Translations under genes and position numbers: made by a program
The notes under the pieces: generated by a model
Databases searched by the model: none
The model's input: the letters and a program-made list of their open reading frames with translations, nothing else
Told to the model about the DNA's origin: nothing
Part shown: positions 11,004 to 20,576 of the stretch, piece by piece
How the letters are laid out: every line of letters starts with the position of its first letter
Numbering within the stretch: position 1 is the stretch's first letter
Assembly (NCBI GenBank): GCA_009823505.1
Contig: VZQC01006583.1
Span: 1,443,194-1,507,193, forward strand
Length of the DNA stretch: 64,000 bases
Direction of reading: 5' to 3'
Source of the DNA: Rhizomys pruinosus
Taxonomy: Eukaryota; Chordata; Mammalia; Rodentia; Spalacidae

Positions 11004-11725
11004 TGAACTGACTCAGGCAGAGGCTTGGAAGTGGGCATCAGGGTTTTCTTTTGCATCATGTCCCAGCCTGGGCTGGAAACAGCAACCCACTGGGCACAGT
11101 CAAGGTTTGAACAGAAAATACTCCTGGCAGGTCACATACTGATGCACAGATCTATAATGTCCACAGCTGGTAGCATTCTTTTGGTAGCGTGCTGGAACTT
11201 CCAGCCTGTGGGCTTTCTACTACAACAAAATATTGGAATGAGAAGCTGTGGCCCCACCCACACGCCATCAACAAAGCCTGATTCAGAGGGAAGCTCCATT
11301 TCTCCCCACCCATATCATAATAAGGAGTGCCCACCTCCCTCCCTCCCACAAAGCCAAAAGAAGAGTGAGGAACTTCATCCCTGCCACACACTAAGCAGTT
11401 TCATTAATACAAGCGAAGCCTTGTCTTTCTCCACCAAACCTGGAAGTATGTAGGCATAACCGAGCTCTCTCAGGTGGTTCAAATGGGAAACTGAGACTTT
11501 CATACCATTCAGAGATAATGAGGCCATTCCCTCATCTTGTGTCCCTTCAGGGCATTGGGAAGCATGAGAAGGCAGTGTGGCTCCTCAAGCAGGGACGTCT
11601 CATCAGAGGCATAAGTTAGAATTCCCTGCACCTAGTGATAAAGTTAGAAGTCTCTACTACACCAGACATAGGAAGGAGATTCCTACCCCAGCTGTAAATG
11701 AAACTGAACCCTTAGCTGGAGTGAG
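11004..11725. other. Gene-free interval, nothing recognised
   Basis: Overlapping 142- and 79-residue open frames on opposite strands share the same bases without any domain signature. I treat both as chance. Part may be the 5' region of the ancient L1 that follows. Confidence 0.4.
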
Positions 11726-11729
11726 ATTG

Positions 11730-12130
11730 CACCCTCACTTCTAGACTGATACCAGAAAAAGGTAAAACAAAAGGGTTATATAAGTTCTGAGAACTCACGA
11801 CACAGTATTCCAAATATTCAAGTTTCAGTTGAAATTTTCCCATCATACCAAGAGGCAGGAATGTCTCAGGCTTAAGTAACAGAGTCAATTGAGAAACGCC
11901 AATGCCCAGATGGCAGGCTATTAGACCTATCTGAAAAGAGCTTAGAAACATCCAGAATAAAAGTGTTTCCCCACTAAGAACACACTAGAAATAAGAAAAA
12001 TATAAAGTCTTAGTAAAGAAATAAATATCAAGATAAGACAAAATGAAAGTGTGGATCTTTCAAAAAGCAGAAGGAGAAAGATGCAGATGTGTTGCAAAGA
12101 AACTATAAGAAGGCAGGCCAGTGAGACGCA
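11730..12130 (+). mobile_element. Ancient L1, 5' segment
   Basis: GCCAATGCCCAGATGGCAGGCTATTAGACC...AGAGCTTAGAAACATCC...CACTAGAAATAAGAAAAATATAAAGTC...AAGAAATAAATATCAAG matches the layout of the region before ORF2 in ancient mammalian L1 (L1M/HAL1-like). It lies in the right order and strand to be the 5' part of the L1 continued at 13485 and onward. Confidence 0.5.
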
Positions 12131-12169
12131 GCAATAAAACCACCCAGTTTGAAGGAGAGAAAGGAAACA

Positions 12170-12725
12170 GAAAGTAGAGTCTCCAGCCCAGGTAGCTCCA
12201 TGATGTTCCATATGGAGAAGCAGCTGCTGAAGCTCTGCTTTTGGCTTCAAATGACTGAGTTTATTAACTCTACAAAAGGCGAAAATGAAGGAAGAAACAA
12301 CAAGAAGCAGAGGGAGAGACCGCAAAGCCTCCTCCAGTCAGATGCTACGGCATCCAGCAGAGGCACTAGGGGAGACGATTGTGAGCCTTGGGAGAGGAAC
12401 ATCATCACACTGGGAGAGGCAGGAATGGAGAAACGCTGCTGAAACCATCAGGCTGGGGTTCCAGATGGAGAGATCTCTGGGCGGAGAAGAGCATTCTCTC
12501 CGTGAATAAATGTCCAGCTTCTGGTTCCCACTACAAGCACTTTTATACCATGGGACGGGACAGAACAGTTACCATCTTGGACATGGTCTCCATTCTAGCT
12601 CAAGGATACAATGTTTTTAAACCTTTTGCGGCTCTTCCTCCCTGTCACAGAGGCAGGGGACCGGCCTACCTCAGGAAAGTATCTCAGAAGACATTGAAGC
12701 ATGCTTGCATCCCATAGAAGAGGCC
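12170..12725 (-). mobile_element. Possible ERV solo LTR
   Basis: On the minus strand there is a TATA-like CATGGTATAAAAG (from 12553-12541) followed about 280 bp downstream by a poly(A) signal AATAAA (from about 12266), the spacing of an LTR promoter and polyadenylation site. No terminal inverted ends or target duplication were found, so this stays tentative. Confidence 0.35.
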
Positions 12726-13069
12726 TGTCTCATCTTCAGAATCCACTGTTGACAAGCACAAACAACGCATGCCCATTTGCCAATAGAATTAACATTACAG
12801 TTACACGATCTAATATTCATGTTATCAATCTCAGCAAAAATTGAAATAATTCATTAATTTAACCAAAACAGAATAAAACTGTAAGTGCTTAACAAGAAGA
12901 GAGCAGCATCTTTAAATAGCGCTGTATAAGCTAGACAGTGCACAAGTCAAGGAGGGAGCCTGGAGAAATTGCTTCAATGCCTGAACTGAACAAGTGTGAA
13001 AACACAGCATGCTAGAATCTGTATATCATGAAGCAGTGTAGGCAGGGAGATGTAAGATACCCAAACACA

Positions 13070-13205
13070 TGCTAGAAAAGACGAATGCTCCCATCTGGGC
13101 ATGGTGGCACAGGCTTACAGCCCAGGTGCTCAGCAGGCTGAGGCAGGAGGATTGCAAGCCTGAGACCACACTGGGCATTGTAGCAAGAGCTATCTTAAAC
13201 AAAAT
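13070..13205 (+). mobile_element. B1 SINE, diverged
   Basis: CATCTGGGCATGGTGGCACAGGCTTACAGCCC...GAGGCAGGAGGATTGCAAGCCTGAG...GGGCATTGTAGCAAGA is a B1 body on the plus strand with many substitutions. Inserted inside the ancient L1. Confidence 0.8.
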
Positions 13206-13419
13206 TAGAATTTGTGGATCTCAGTGGTTAGAGTGTTTTCCCTTCGTGGCTCTGGGTTCAGGTCTATCATCAAAGAAGGGAAATCTCTTACATCAGTTAT
13301 CTAAGCTTTTAGCTCAGAATCCGAGAAAAAAGAATAAAATACATGGAAGCAAGTGGGTGTTTGTCAGGTTGAGACAAGTGGAGTTTGAGGCCAGCCTACA
13401 GCCTGGGATACATAGCGGG

Positions 13420-13421
<2 letters not shown>

Positions 13422-13460
<39 letters not shown>
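13422..13460. repeat. (GT)n microsatellite
   Basis: About 19 GT units preceded by GAGTTTGAGGCCAGCCTACAGCCTGG, a B1-like right-half fragment, so this run probably grew at the tail of a partial B1. Confidence 0.95.
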
Positions 13461-13467
<7 letters not shown>

Positions 13468-13484
13468 GGGGGAGGAAGGAAATC

Positions 13485-14190
13485 TTTGCTAAGATCAATA
13501 AAATTACAAACCTCTGACTGACAAAGACAAAAAGAAGAAAATTTGTCAATACTAAGAACATCACAGGGGATATTATTACTTATCCCATGGACATAAAATG
13601 GTAAGAAGGGAAGGAGGAAACGCCATAATGCCATGAGCTACTCCATGGGCATAAATGTGACAACTGCGACGAAATAGGAAATTTCTTCAAGGTATCCCAA
13701 TACATTGAGTGTGAAATACTATGAGGATCTGAATAACCCTTAAGTATATAACTAGGAATAAAATGGAATTCAAAGTTTCCAAACTCCCCAAAATGGAATT
13801 TCCAAGTCCAGATTATTTTGCTGGAAGTGTTTACCAAATGTTACAAAGAAGTGACTCCAATTCTACACCATCTCTTCATAATAAAGAAGAGAAAGTAGTT
13901 TATAACTCCTTTTAAATTTAATATTCCTTCGATAGTAAATCAAGCCAGAACAAAGAAAGACCCAACATCAATGAATAAGGATGGAAAAATTGGTACAACA
14001 TTAGCAAATCAATTCAGCAATATATGAAAAGTATACACCATGATGAAATGGAGTTTATTCCCTGGATGAAAGTTCATTGCTTGTAATTCTGTCAGTATAA
14101 AAAAAATTTATTCTGTCAGTGTAATCCACTATACTAACAGGTTGAAGATTTAAAAATGATGCTGTATCCACCAGTACAAAAAATACAATG
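13485..14190 (+). mobile_element. Ancient L1 ORF2, before the RT core
   Basis: AAGATCAATAAAATTACAAACC, then CAAATCAATTCAGCAATATATG...CACCATGATGAAATGGAGTTTATTCCCTGGATG and CTATACTAACAGGTTGAAG correspond in order to L1 ORF2 around the N-terminal side of the reverse transcriptase domain (NRIQQYI...HHDQVGFIPGMQ). The frame is destroyed by stops and frameshifts. Confidence 0.7.
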
Positions 14191-14407
14191 GACACAATCC
14201 TCAGGTGCTTCAGGGGGGAAACCTAAACCCAGGGCTGAGGAGAAAGCTGTGTGAGGTGTTTGCTGTCCAAACTCAGAGCCCAGAGCTTACATAAAGCTGG
14301 ACACAGTAGAGCAGAGTCTGTTGGATGCAGAGTCAAGAAAATCCCTGGAGGCTCGGGGCCACCCAGCCTAGACTATGCTGTGGAAAACAACAGAGACCCA
14401 GTCCACT

Positions 14408-14509
14408 AGGTGGAAAGTATGGACTGATAGCCAAGGCTATCCCCTGACCTTCACACATAGGTGGAAAGTATGGACTGATAGCCAAGGCTATCCCCTGACC
14501 TTCACACAT
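14408..14509. repeat. 51-bp perfect tandem duplication
   Basis: The unit beginning AGGTGGAAAGTATGGACTG and ending CCTTCACACAT occurs twice, 14408-14458 and 14459-14509, with no mismatch between copies. It sits within the ancient L1, so it is a local recent duplication rather than a family-wide feature. Confidence 0.97.
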
Positions 14510-14529
14510 CCATTGTGTCATGGACATAG

Positions 14530-14531
<2 letters not shown>

Positions 14532-14562
<31 letters not shown>
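14532..14562. repeat. (CA)n microsatellite
   Basis: About 15 CA units just downstream of the 51-bp duplication. Confidence 0.96.
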
Positions 14563-14565
<3 letters not shown>

Positions 14566-14634
14566 TGTATATGCACACAAAGATACAGAAAAGAAAATGT
14601 ATGTCTACAAAACCAAAGATCACAACACACCAAA

Positions 14635-14745
14635 ACCTTTGGTAACATTGTCCTCAGTGGTAAAAGAGGAAGGCTTTCTCTCAACAATCAAGAACAAGGC
14701 GGAGACGCCTCTCACCACTCGATTGATCACATAACTGAAACCCCC
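14635..14745 (+). mobile_element. Ancient L1 ORF2, RT segment
   Basis: GGTAACATTGTCCTCAGTGG...GGCTTTCTCTCAACAATCAAGAACAAGGCGG...CCTCTCACCACTCG matches the L1 ORF2 stretch just before the FADD motif, where consensus L1 encodes ...SGTRQGCPLSPLL. Same strand as and downstream of the preceding segment. Confidence 0.55.
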
Positions 14746-15288
14746 AGCAAAATGGGCGGAAACATGGAATACAGGGCACACAGATCAGAAAAGGTGAAGG
14801 AAAAAAACCTATCCAGAAAAAGTAGCTAAGCCCAAGCAATACATGCCATCTCCAGGCTCTTCAGGAAGGAAGGGGAAGCCCGGTCACCTTTGAGGAGCCA
14901 AAAGATAGAGTTGGGGTGTGTTTCACTGTGTGTAGTATGTCTAGACTGTCCCAGGTCTCTCCATCATGAGAGTGTTCTTGATGACCCCATAAGTGCCCAC
15001 AGGGTAGATCCACAGGATCACCAACACAGCCAAGATAAAAGAGGGTGCTTGACTTCCATTTCAGTGGGCTTCAGTGGAACAAAATAGACTTGACCCTGGA
15101 GTCAGTCAATTGCTGCTATGTGTCTGGAGACTTTGGAGAACATTGATCAAAGGAGGATCTTCCTGACTGTTGAGACTAACTCAACAAGCACATCTATTCC
15201 TGCTAGAAGGCTACACAGTAAATCTAGAATGCAGTATGGATTCTGGATTATATAGAATCCAGACCACTTAATAAAAATGAAAAAGAAG

Positions 15289-15468
15289 GTGGCTAGAGAG
15301 ATGGCTCAGTGGTTAAGAGCATTGACTGCTCGTGCAGAGGATCTAGATTCAATTTCCAGCACCCACATTGTGGCAAATAACCATCCGTAACTTCCAAGGT
15401 ATCTGATGCCCTCTTCTGAACTCCACAGGCATTGTACAACATGGGTGTACTTACACAGAAGGAGACAA
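15289..15468 (+). mobile_element. B2 SINE, left arm of inverted pair
   Basis: GTGGCTAGAGAGATGGCTCAGTGGTTAAGAGC is a B2 head with the pol III A-box region, followed by CAGCACCCACATTGTGG and GATGCCCTCTTCTGAACTCC and CATTGTACAACATGGGTGTAC. It joins tail to tail with the reverse copy at 15469. A 15-bp duplication AAAATGAAAAAGAAG lies at 15274-15288 on its left. Confidence 0.92.
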
Positions 15469-15650
15469 TACATTCTTGCCTGTGTGTAAGTGCACCCGTG
15501 TCATGCACTGCTCATGGGGGTCAGAAGAGGGCATTTGATACCCTAGAACTGGGACTATGGCTGTCACCCACCGTGGTTGTTATCCACTGGAACTCTGGCC
15601 CTCTGCAAGAGCAGCCAGTGCTCTTAACCACTGATTCATCTCTCCAACCC
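15469..15650 (-). mobile_element. B2 SINE, right arm of inverted pair
   Basis: The reverse strand reads GGGTTGGAGAGATGAATCAGTGG...CTGCTCTTGCAGAGG...TGCCCTCTTCTGACC...GTGCATGACACGGGTGC, a B2 body about 75% identical (by eye) to the left arm. The partner 15-bp duplication AAAATGAAAAAGAAG is at 15664-15678, after an A-rich TAAAATATTTAAG, so one target duplication encloses both B2 copies. Confidence 0.92.
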
Positions 15651-15679
15651 TAAAATATTTAAGAAAATGAAAAAGAAGA

Positions 15680-16340
15680 AAGGAAAATGTACCCAAGAAA
15701 ATATAACTAGATTCTACAAGGTTATAGGACATAAGAAATGGAAAAGGCAAATGATTTCTTGTATACTAGCAATAAGTAGCTGGACACCAAAAATTAAAAA
15801 TAGAATAATATAGTTGGGCATGGTGCTGTACACCTTTAATCCTAGCACTTGGGAGGCAGAGGCAGGCAGATCTCTGTGAGTTCAAGGCCAGCCTGGTCTA
15901 CAGAGTTCCAGGACAGCTGGGACTATAGGGAGACCCTGTCTCAAAAACACCAAAAAAAAAAAAAAATAGAATAATATATAGTAATTCAGCACAAGGGAGT
16001 CACATGCATCACTTGTAGGCTGAAATCTAGACTTATTGAAAGAAATTAAAACACAAATTGCTCATCCATTATAAGACTGGATATAGTAACAAAATCCATT
16101 TTCCTCAAATTAATGTGTAGGTTGAATGCAACTGCTGTCAAAGTTCCAGCAAGGCTTTCTATAGAGGAGGCATGCTTTATAAAAATCTATAAAAGGAGAC
16201 TCAAAGGAATCAGAAGTCACACATTCTTAAATAAATATGAGAAAAAAGTCTGTTTATTTGATTTAAAGACTAAATATTAAGCCTCAGTAATTAAGCCTGT
16301 GTAGAGTCAGTGCAGGTGCAGACACATGGATCAGGGGACA
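15680..16340 (+). mobile_element. Ancient L1 ORF2, post-RT segment
   Basis: GATTCTACAAGGTTATAGGACATAAG...TTGTATACTAGCAATAAG, then CTCAAATTAATGTGTAGGTTGAATGCAACTGCTGTCAAAG and ATTCTTAAATAAATATG...TCAGTGCAGGTGCAGACACATGGATCA follow L1 ORF2 order (YLYTSN..., RFNAIP..., ...QIHIDQ). Interrupted by the B1 at 15813-15961. Confidence 0.7.
15813..15961 (+). mobile_element. B1 SINE with 17-bp target duplication
   Basis: Complete B1: GTTGGGCATGGTGCTGTACACC, GCACTTGGGAGGCAGAGGCAGG, AGTTCAAGGCCAGCCTGGTC, then A tail. AAAAATAGAATAATATA is repeated exactly at 15796-15812 and 15962-15978. The insertion split ancient L1 ORF2. Confidence 0.96.
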
Positions 16341-16800
16341 GAGGGAAAAATGCAGAAAGAGATGCAGAGATGAGACGTGTGCCTGAAAACAGTGTGTGCA
16401 ATCTGCTACAGCCACAGAGACATGTTAACACATGATGCAGAGTAAATGGGCATCTTAGGGTAAGAAACAGAAAGAGAAAGAACAAGACAAAGAAAAACAT
16501 GAGAAAGAAAAAAAGGAAAAAAAAACAAAAATAAATTAAAATTTCATGCTTTTAAAGAGTTAATTCAAAATGTTTCTCAGCGATAGAAATTTAAAAGAAC
16601 TCTTTGTCTTGATACCTGGCAGGTTGTCAAACTGCCTTCTCAGTATTCCCACTTATATGCCCATATTAGTGTGCCCTCAACCTTGCTCAGAGAAGCTACT
16701 TTCTGCAGTGCAGACTGGTCGATGCAGGGACTCTTAACTGGAAAAGGTGGTGTGACTGAAGAACTTTTGACTGTTCAGCCCTGAATGGGATGTCTAATCA
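16340..16800. other. A-rich tract and unassigned DNA within old L1
   Basis: 16450-16560 is purine and A rich. The rest up to 16800 is not recognised but lies between two L1 ORF2 segments, so it is either decayed L1 or an older insertion. Confidence 0.35.
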
Positions 16801-16802
16801 AG

Positions 16803-16804
<2 letters not shown>

Positions 16805-16840
<36 letters not shown>
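16805..16840. repeat. (CA)n microsatellite
   Basis: About 18 uninterrupted CA units within the ancient L1. Confidence 0.97.
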
Positions 16841-16841
<1 letters not shown>

Positions 16842-16854
16842 GAAGGAATAATAT

Positions 16855-17475
16855 GCTCAACATATACCTGTTTGGTATTATAAAATTCATTTCTTAAAAG
16901 ATAAACTACATAGTGGAAGAAAGTGTTTACAGAGAACCTTTTGTTTTCTAAGAGAGGACAAATATCTAAAAGGAGAATGACCACTCAAAATGCAACTCTA
17001 AAAGAGTCCAAAGGAAAACGGAGAAAACACATGCATCGACACCTTAGAGAAGGATGACCAGGTGGGAAGCAGACAAGCATGCTCCATGCCATCAGCTGTT
17101 ATGAAGATGTAAACATGAAGGGCAGTGGGGCAGAAGTATAAACACAGCAGAATCACTAAAGCAAGGAAGGAAAGCCAACCGCCAAGGTTTGTGAAGTTCT
17201 GTGAGAACGTGGCCATTTCACTGCACTGTTGATGAGAACGTTTAATGGTAACAGTACCCAGGAACACAGATTGCTGGTTTCTTTAAACAACCAAATCAAA
17301 ACAAAAATAATACATAGAGTTATCCCGTTGGTTAGCAACTAGAATCTTGAAAATTCATATCCATATGAAGATGTGTCCACAAGGGTTTATAGCAAGTTTC
17401 TTCATAATCATAAAAAATGGGAAATAACCCAGGTGTCTGAAAGCTTTAAAAATGAACAGCTAAACAAACCTGGCA
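16855..17475 (+). mobile_element. Ancient L1 ORF2, C-terminal region
   Basis: Runs through GAAAGTGTTTACAGAGAACC, GATATCTAAAAGG-like text, GCCATCAGCTGTTATG, AGAACGTGGCCATTTCACTGCACTGTTGATGAGAACG and ACAAGGGTTTATAGCAAGTTTCTTC...AAATAACCCAGGTGTCTG, in the order expected for L1 ORF2 C-terminal sequence (…HTLLVGMY…, …NWKQPRCPS…). Frameshifted throughout. Confidence 0.75.
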
Positions 17476-17479
17476 TGTC

Positions 17480-17712
17480 CAGACTATTACTGAGACAGAA
17501 GGATAGATATGTAGATGGATGACAGATGTCACTTCATGGATGGATGGATACATGAATACATTGATGTATGCATATATGATTGGATGAATGCATACATGGA
17601 TGTGAGGATGGATGAATAGTTGAATACGTGCATGGGTGGATGTTTGCATGTGTGAGTGAATGATTGGATGCAAGGATCGGTGGATAAATTGATGGAGAGT
17701 TGAAAACATACA
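17480..17712. repeat. Degenerate (TGGA)n array, left part
   Basis: GATGGATGACAG...CATGGATGGATGGATACATG...GGATGAATGC repeats in a loose 4-bp period. Continues after the LTR at 18124. Confidence 0.85.
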
Positions 17713-17717
17713 CTGAA

Positions 17718-18123
17718 TGTGCTGGATAGCTTTAGTGTCAGCTTGACACACCTGGGTTGAGGGAGCCTCAATTGGGGAATTGGCTCCATTGGATTGGCCT
17801 GTGGCCACATCTGTGGAGTATTGTCTTAATTGTCCAGCAGTGTGGGAGGGCCCAGCCCACAATGAGTGGTGCCACCCTGGGCAAGCTGTTGTGTACCGCA
17901 TAAGAAGGCAGGCTGGGCATGAGCCAGGGGAGCAAGCCAGTAACAGCATTCCTCCATGGTCTGTGCTTCAGCTCCTGCCTCCAGGTTCCTGCCCTGAGTT
18001 CTTGCCTTGGGCTCCCTGAGTGAGAACTGTGACCCAGGAGATGTAAGTTGAATAAACCTTTTCCTCCACAAGTTGGTGTTGGTCAGAGTGTTTTGTCACA
18101 GCAATGGAAGACAAACTAGAACA
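17718..18123 (+). mobile_element. MaLR-like solo LTR with 5-bp target duplication
   Basis: Begins TGTGCTGGATAGC, includes GTGTCAGCTTGACACACC, a TATA-like GCATAAGAAGGC at about 17896, a poly(A) signal AATAAA at 18051, and ends CTAGAACA. CTGAA is present exactly at 17713-17717 and 18124-18128. TG...CA ends and a 5-bp duplication show integrase-type insertion, i.e. an LTR. It landed in the tetranucleotide array within the ancient L1. Confidence 0.88.
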
Positions 18124-18212
18124 CTGAAGAATAAATGGATGGATGGATGGATGGATGGATGGATGGATGGTTGGAAGGATGGAAGGATATCTGGATGGAT
18201 GGATGATGTCTG
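18124..18212. repeat. (ATGG)n array, right part
   Basis: About ten uninterrupted ATGG units (18135-18172) then degenerate units to 18212. This is the other side of the array cut by the LTR, and here it is far more regular than on the left. Confidence 0.93.
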
Positions 18213-18214
18213 CA

Positions 18215-18440
18215 TGTGTGTATGGAACTACTTACTGATTCATGTAACAACCTAGAAGAATCTTCAGAGATTTCTGGGGGAAAAAAAGCATCCATCATTC
18301 AGGAAATTCATCCTTGAAAAAAACTGACTCTTCCAACCCCCACCCCCCAGCAGACACAGTGGTGATGAGGATAGGGAAGAAATGGAGAGGGCAGGGAATG
18401 TCAACGCGGGGGAAAAAAGTCACAATTCACTATATGTGTA
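18215..18440 (+). mobile_element. Ancient L1 ORF2 end
   Basis: GTATGGAACTACTTACTGATTCATGTAACAACC corresponds to the end of ORF2 where the L1M consensus has ...ACTGATACATGCAACAAC. Continues at 18812 after the LTR. Confidence 0.6.
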
Positions 18441-18811
18441 TGTGGTGGTTTGAATGAGAGTGTACCCAATAGGCTTCAAGTATTCAGACATTTTGTCCCC
18501 AGTTGGTGGTTCTGTTTTGGGAAGTCTTAGAAGGTGTGGCCATGCAGGAGGAAGTACATCACTGGGAGTGGGCTTAGAGAGTTCAACAAGCCTTGCCAGT
18601 CTCCAGTTGCTCTCTCTCTCTCTGTTTACTGTGCTCACTGGAAGATGTGAACCTTGGCTTTCTGCTCCAGCTCCTGCCACCATGCCTCCCTGCCATGATA
18701 GACTCTAATTCCCTGGAACCATTAAATGTAAGTTCAAATAAACTCTTCCTTTTATAAGTTCCCCCTTGTAAATGTGGTTTTTATCACAGCAACAGAAAAG
18801 TGACTCATACA
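18441..18811 (+). mobile_element. MaLR-like solo LTR, MT type
   Basis: TGTGGTGGTTTGAATG at the start; CCCCAGTTGGTGGTTCTG; a TTTATAAG-like site; ends ...AGTGACTCATACA. The 5-bp target duplication GTGTA is exact at 18436-18440 and 18812-18816. Removing it rejoins the L1 text ...CACTATATGTGTATGAAATTCTC... . A CT run at 18611-18623 lies inside. Confidence 0.9.
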
Positions 18812-19150
18812 GTGTATGAAATTCTCAAACAATAAAAGGAAGAAACATGAGTCAGAAAAAATGGATATACAATGGTTCAAATAATAAAAACATTCATGTA
18901 GTGACAAAATTGCAGAAATGGAGATGATGTGAGTGGTTTCCTGGGCTAGAGAAATGAGGACAGGAAGTCAGTTCAAAGGGCAGGTTGTGAAAGGAAGGAA
19001 ACATACATAACAAGGCAGAAGCAGAGTCCTTGAGGTTGGAGACCTTGTGTCAGTGTCCATCCTGTGACGGTGTGCAGTGAGGTAGGAGACCCTGGGTTAG
19101 TGAGGTAGGAGATGTTTTAGTGCCCAGCTTGTGGCAGTGTACACTTCTAT
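18812..19150 (+). mobile_element. Ancient L1 3' region
   Basis: GTATGAAATTCTCAAACAATAAAAGG, then ATTCATGTAGTGACAAAATTGCAGAAATGGAGATG...GTGGTTTCCTGGGCTAGAG, the well-known L1M 3' layout (…AGAAATGGAGAACAGATTAGTGGTTGCC…). The last part fades near 19150. Confidence 0.65.
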
Positions 19151-19204
19151 AATTTTTTGCCCTTGGAATACATTGAGCCAATGCTGCATGAGAACTTTGC
19201 ATGT

Positions 19205-19207
19205 CAT

Positions 19208-19250
<43 letters not shown>

Positions 19251-19383
19251 TTTTTGTCTTTTTGAGACAGGGTCTCCCTGTAGCCCCAGCTGTCCTGGAA
19301 CTCACTCTGTAGACCAGGCTGGCCTTGAACTCACAAAGATCTGCCTGCCTCTGCCTCCCAAGTGCTAGGATTAAAGGCGTGTC
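19205..19383 (-). mobile_element. 5'-truncated B1 with TTTA-rich tail
   Basis: (TTTA)n of about 12 units (19206-19254), then TTTTGTCTTTTTGAGACAGGG...GTAGACCAGGCTGGCC...CAAGTGCTAGGATTAAAGGCGTG at right, where the B1 stops before its 5' end. GTCATTTATTT at left and GTCCTTTATTA at right may be a decayed target duplication. Confidence 0.92.
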
Positions 19384-19497
19384 CTTTATTAAACCAGTTT
19401 ATGATTACCTCAAAATTAAAGCTCAAATACTCAGTGGTGTATAGGGAACACTCTGATCCACACATAGATCCCTGCCCACTAGCCTTAAGTAGCTACT

Positions 19498-19625
19498 GGG
19501 AGCTTGTGGTGGTGCAAGTCTTTAAGCTCTGCCCTTGTAAGGCAGACAGGTAGATTTCTATGAGTTTGGAGCTAATCTCATTTACATAGTGAGATCCTGG
19601 CCAGGGCCGCACGGTAAGACACAAA
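19498..19625 (+). mobile_element. B1 SINE, old
   Basis: GAGCTTGTGGTGGTGCAAGTCTTTAAGCTCTGCC...GGCAGACAGGTAGATTTCTATGAGTTTGGAGC...TAGTGAGATCCTGGCC is a recognisable but heavily substituted B1. Confidence 0.7.
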
Positions 19626-19724
19626 TGAAAAAGAAGCTACTGCACTATCTCACACTTGGACTGGCACCAAATAAGACCTGCAGATTTACATCCCCAATCC
19701 CTGTCCCATATCCTGCGGGACTCA

Positions 19725-20080
19725 GTTACTAGTGGGTTTCAAGGGGAGACCCCAAACCTGAAATATAATTGGTGGGAGAAAAGAGGGAGACCAAGCAAAG
19801 TTGTCAAGATCTCTTTTAATGAAACAAAAGCGGTTACATTTATACTTTTCAGAGTTAGGGCAAGGGTGATCTGGCAGGACTTGCAAAACGTGTTTAAGAT
19901 AAGCTTGGAATGTCCTGTGGGCTGAAACATCCTGTGGCTTATCTTCAGCAAACGCTAGCATAGCCCCATGATCCCTGCTGGGTGGAGCAGGGCTTGTCCG
20001 GGCTTATCCAGGCAGGACTGTGTCTCGGTCTCCAACAAACCCCAGTCCTTCAGTGCCCCTGGCCCCTATCACCCACCTTT
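19725..20080 (-). mobile_element. Possible ERV solo LTR
   Basis: Minus-strand reading has the usual content of an ERVK-like LTR: GATCTCTTTTAATG at 19808 (complement of an AATAAA-less poly(A) area), a TATAATTG-like site, GGGGAGACCCCAAACC near the left end. Two overlapping minus open frames (79 and 70 residues) lie here but have no match I recognise. Boundaries and family uncertain. Confidence 0.4.
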
Positions 20081-20576
20081 TCCACATCACCTAGGTCCAT
20101 AGGAACCTTCTTCTCATCCACATATACTTCACAGAACTGATCTCAGGAGCCTAAGTGAAAATTTCAAAGACAAATATTCCGCCAATGGATATAGAAAAAA
20201 TATCACCAGAAACAGACAGGTGATCTGGAGTCTGCCCATGGGGAGTTATCTTGCAGGGAAGGCTTCACAGCCATTAAGTCTCAGTTCCCCTCCGTGCAGT
20301 GTGATTTGAGTCCTGCTCTCTGTACTCTGTGGTGCACTATTGTAGGAACAAATGAGAAATAGAAATCAGGGAGCTTCATAAAGGACTGAACACTGTGTAT
20401 CTACTGATGTTGCTACTCTTCCTGGTTGAGGGCACCTGCTTCCATCGAGGCAGAGGGGACAGGAGGGACAGCCACATGCTTCCATAGGAGTAGAGGGGAC
20501 GGGAGGGATAGCCAGTCTCTCATAGCTGAATTTTCAGGAGTAACAATGTCTGTTAGTGAAGTTTCTGTAACAGTTT

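Noticed and set aside
11025..11453. 142-residue plus-strand frame as a possible exon
   Set aside because: No domain or codon bias is seen, and an opposite-strand frame overlaps it. There is no visible splice-site or promoter context that stands out.
12149..12717. Overlapping 97-, 74- and 109-residue frames as a retrogene
   Set aside because: Three plus-strand frames overlap in different phases, and the sequence reads better as a minus-strand LTR. No known protein content is recognised.
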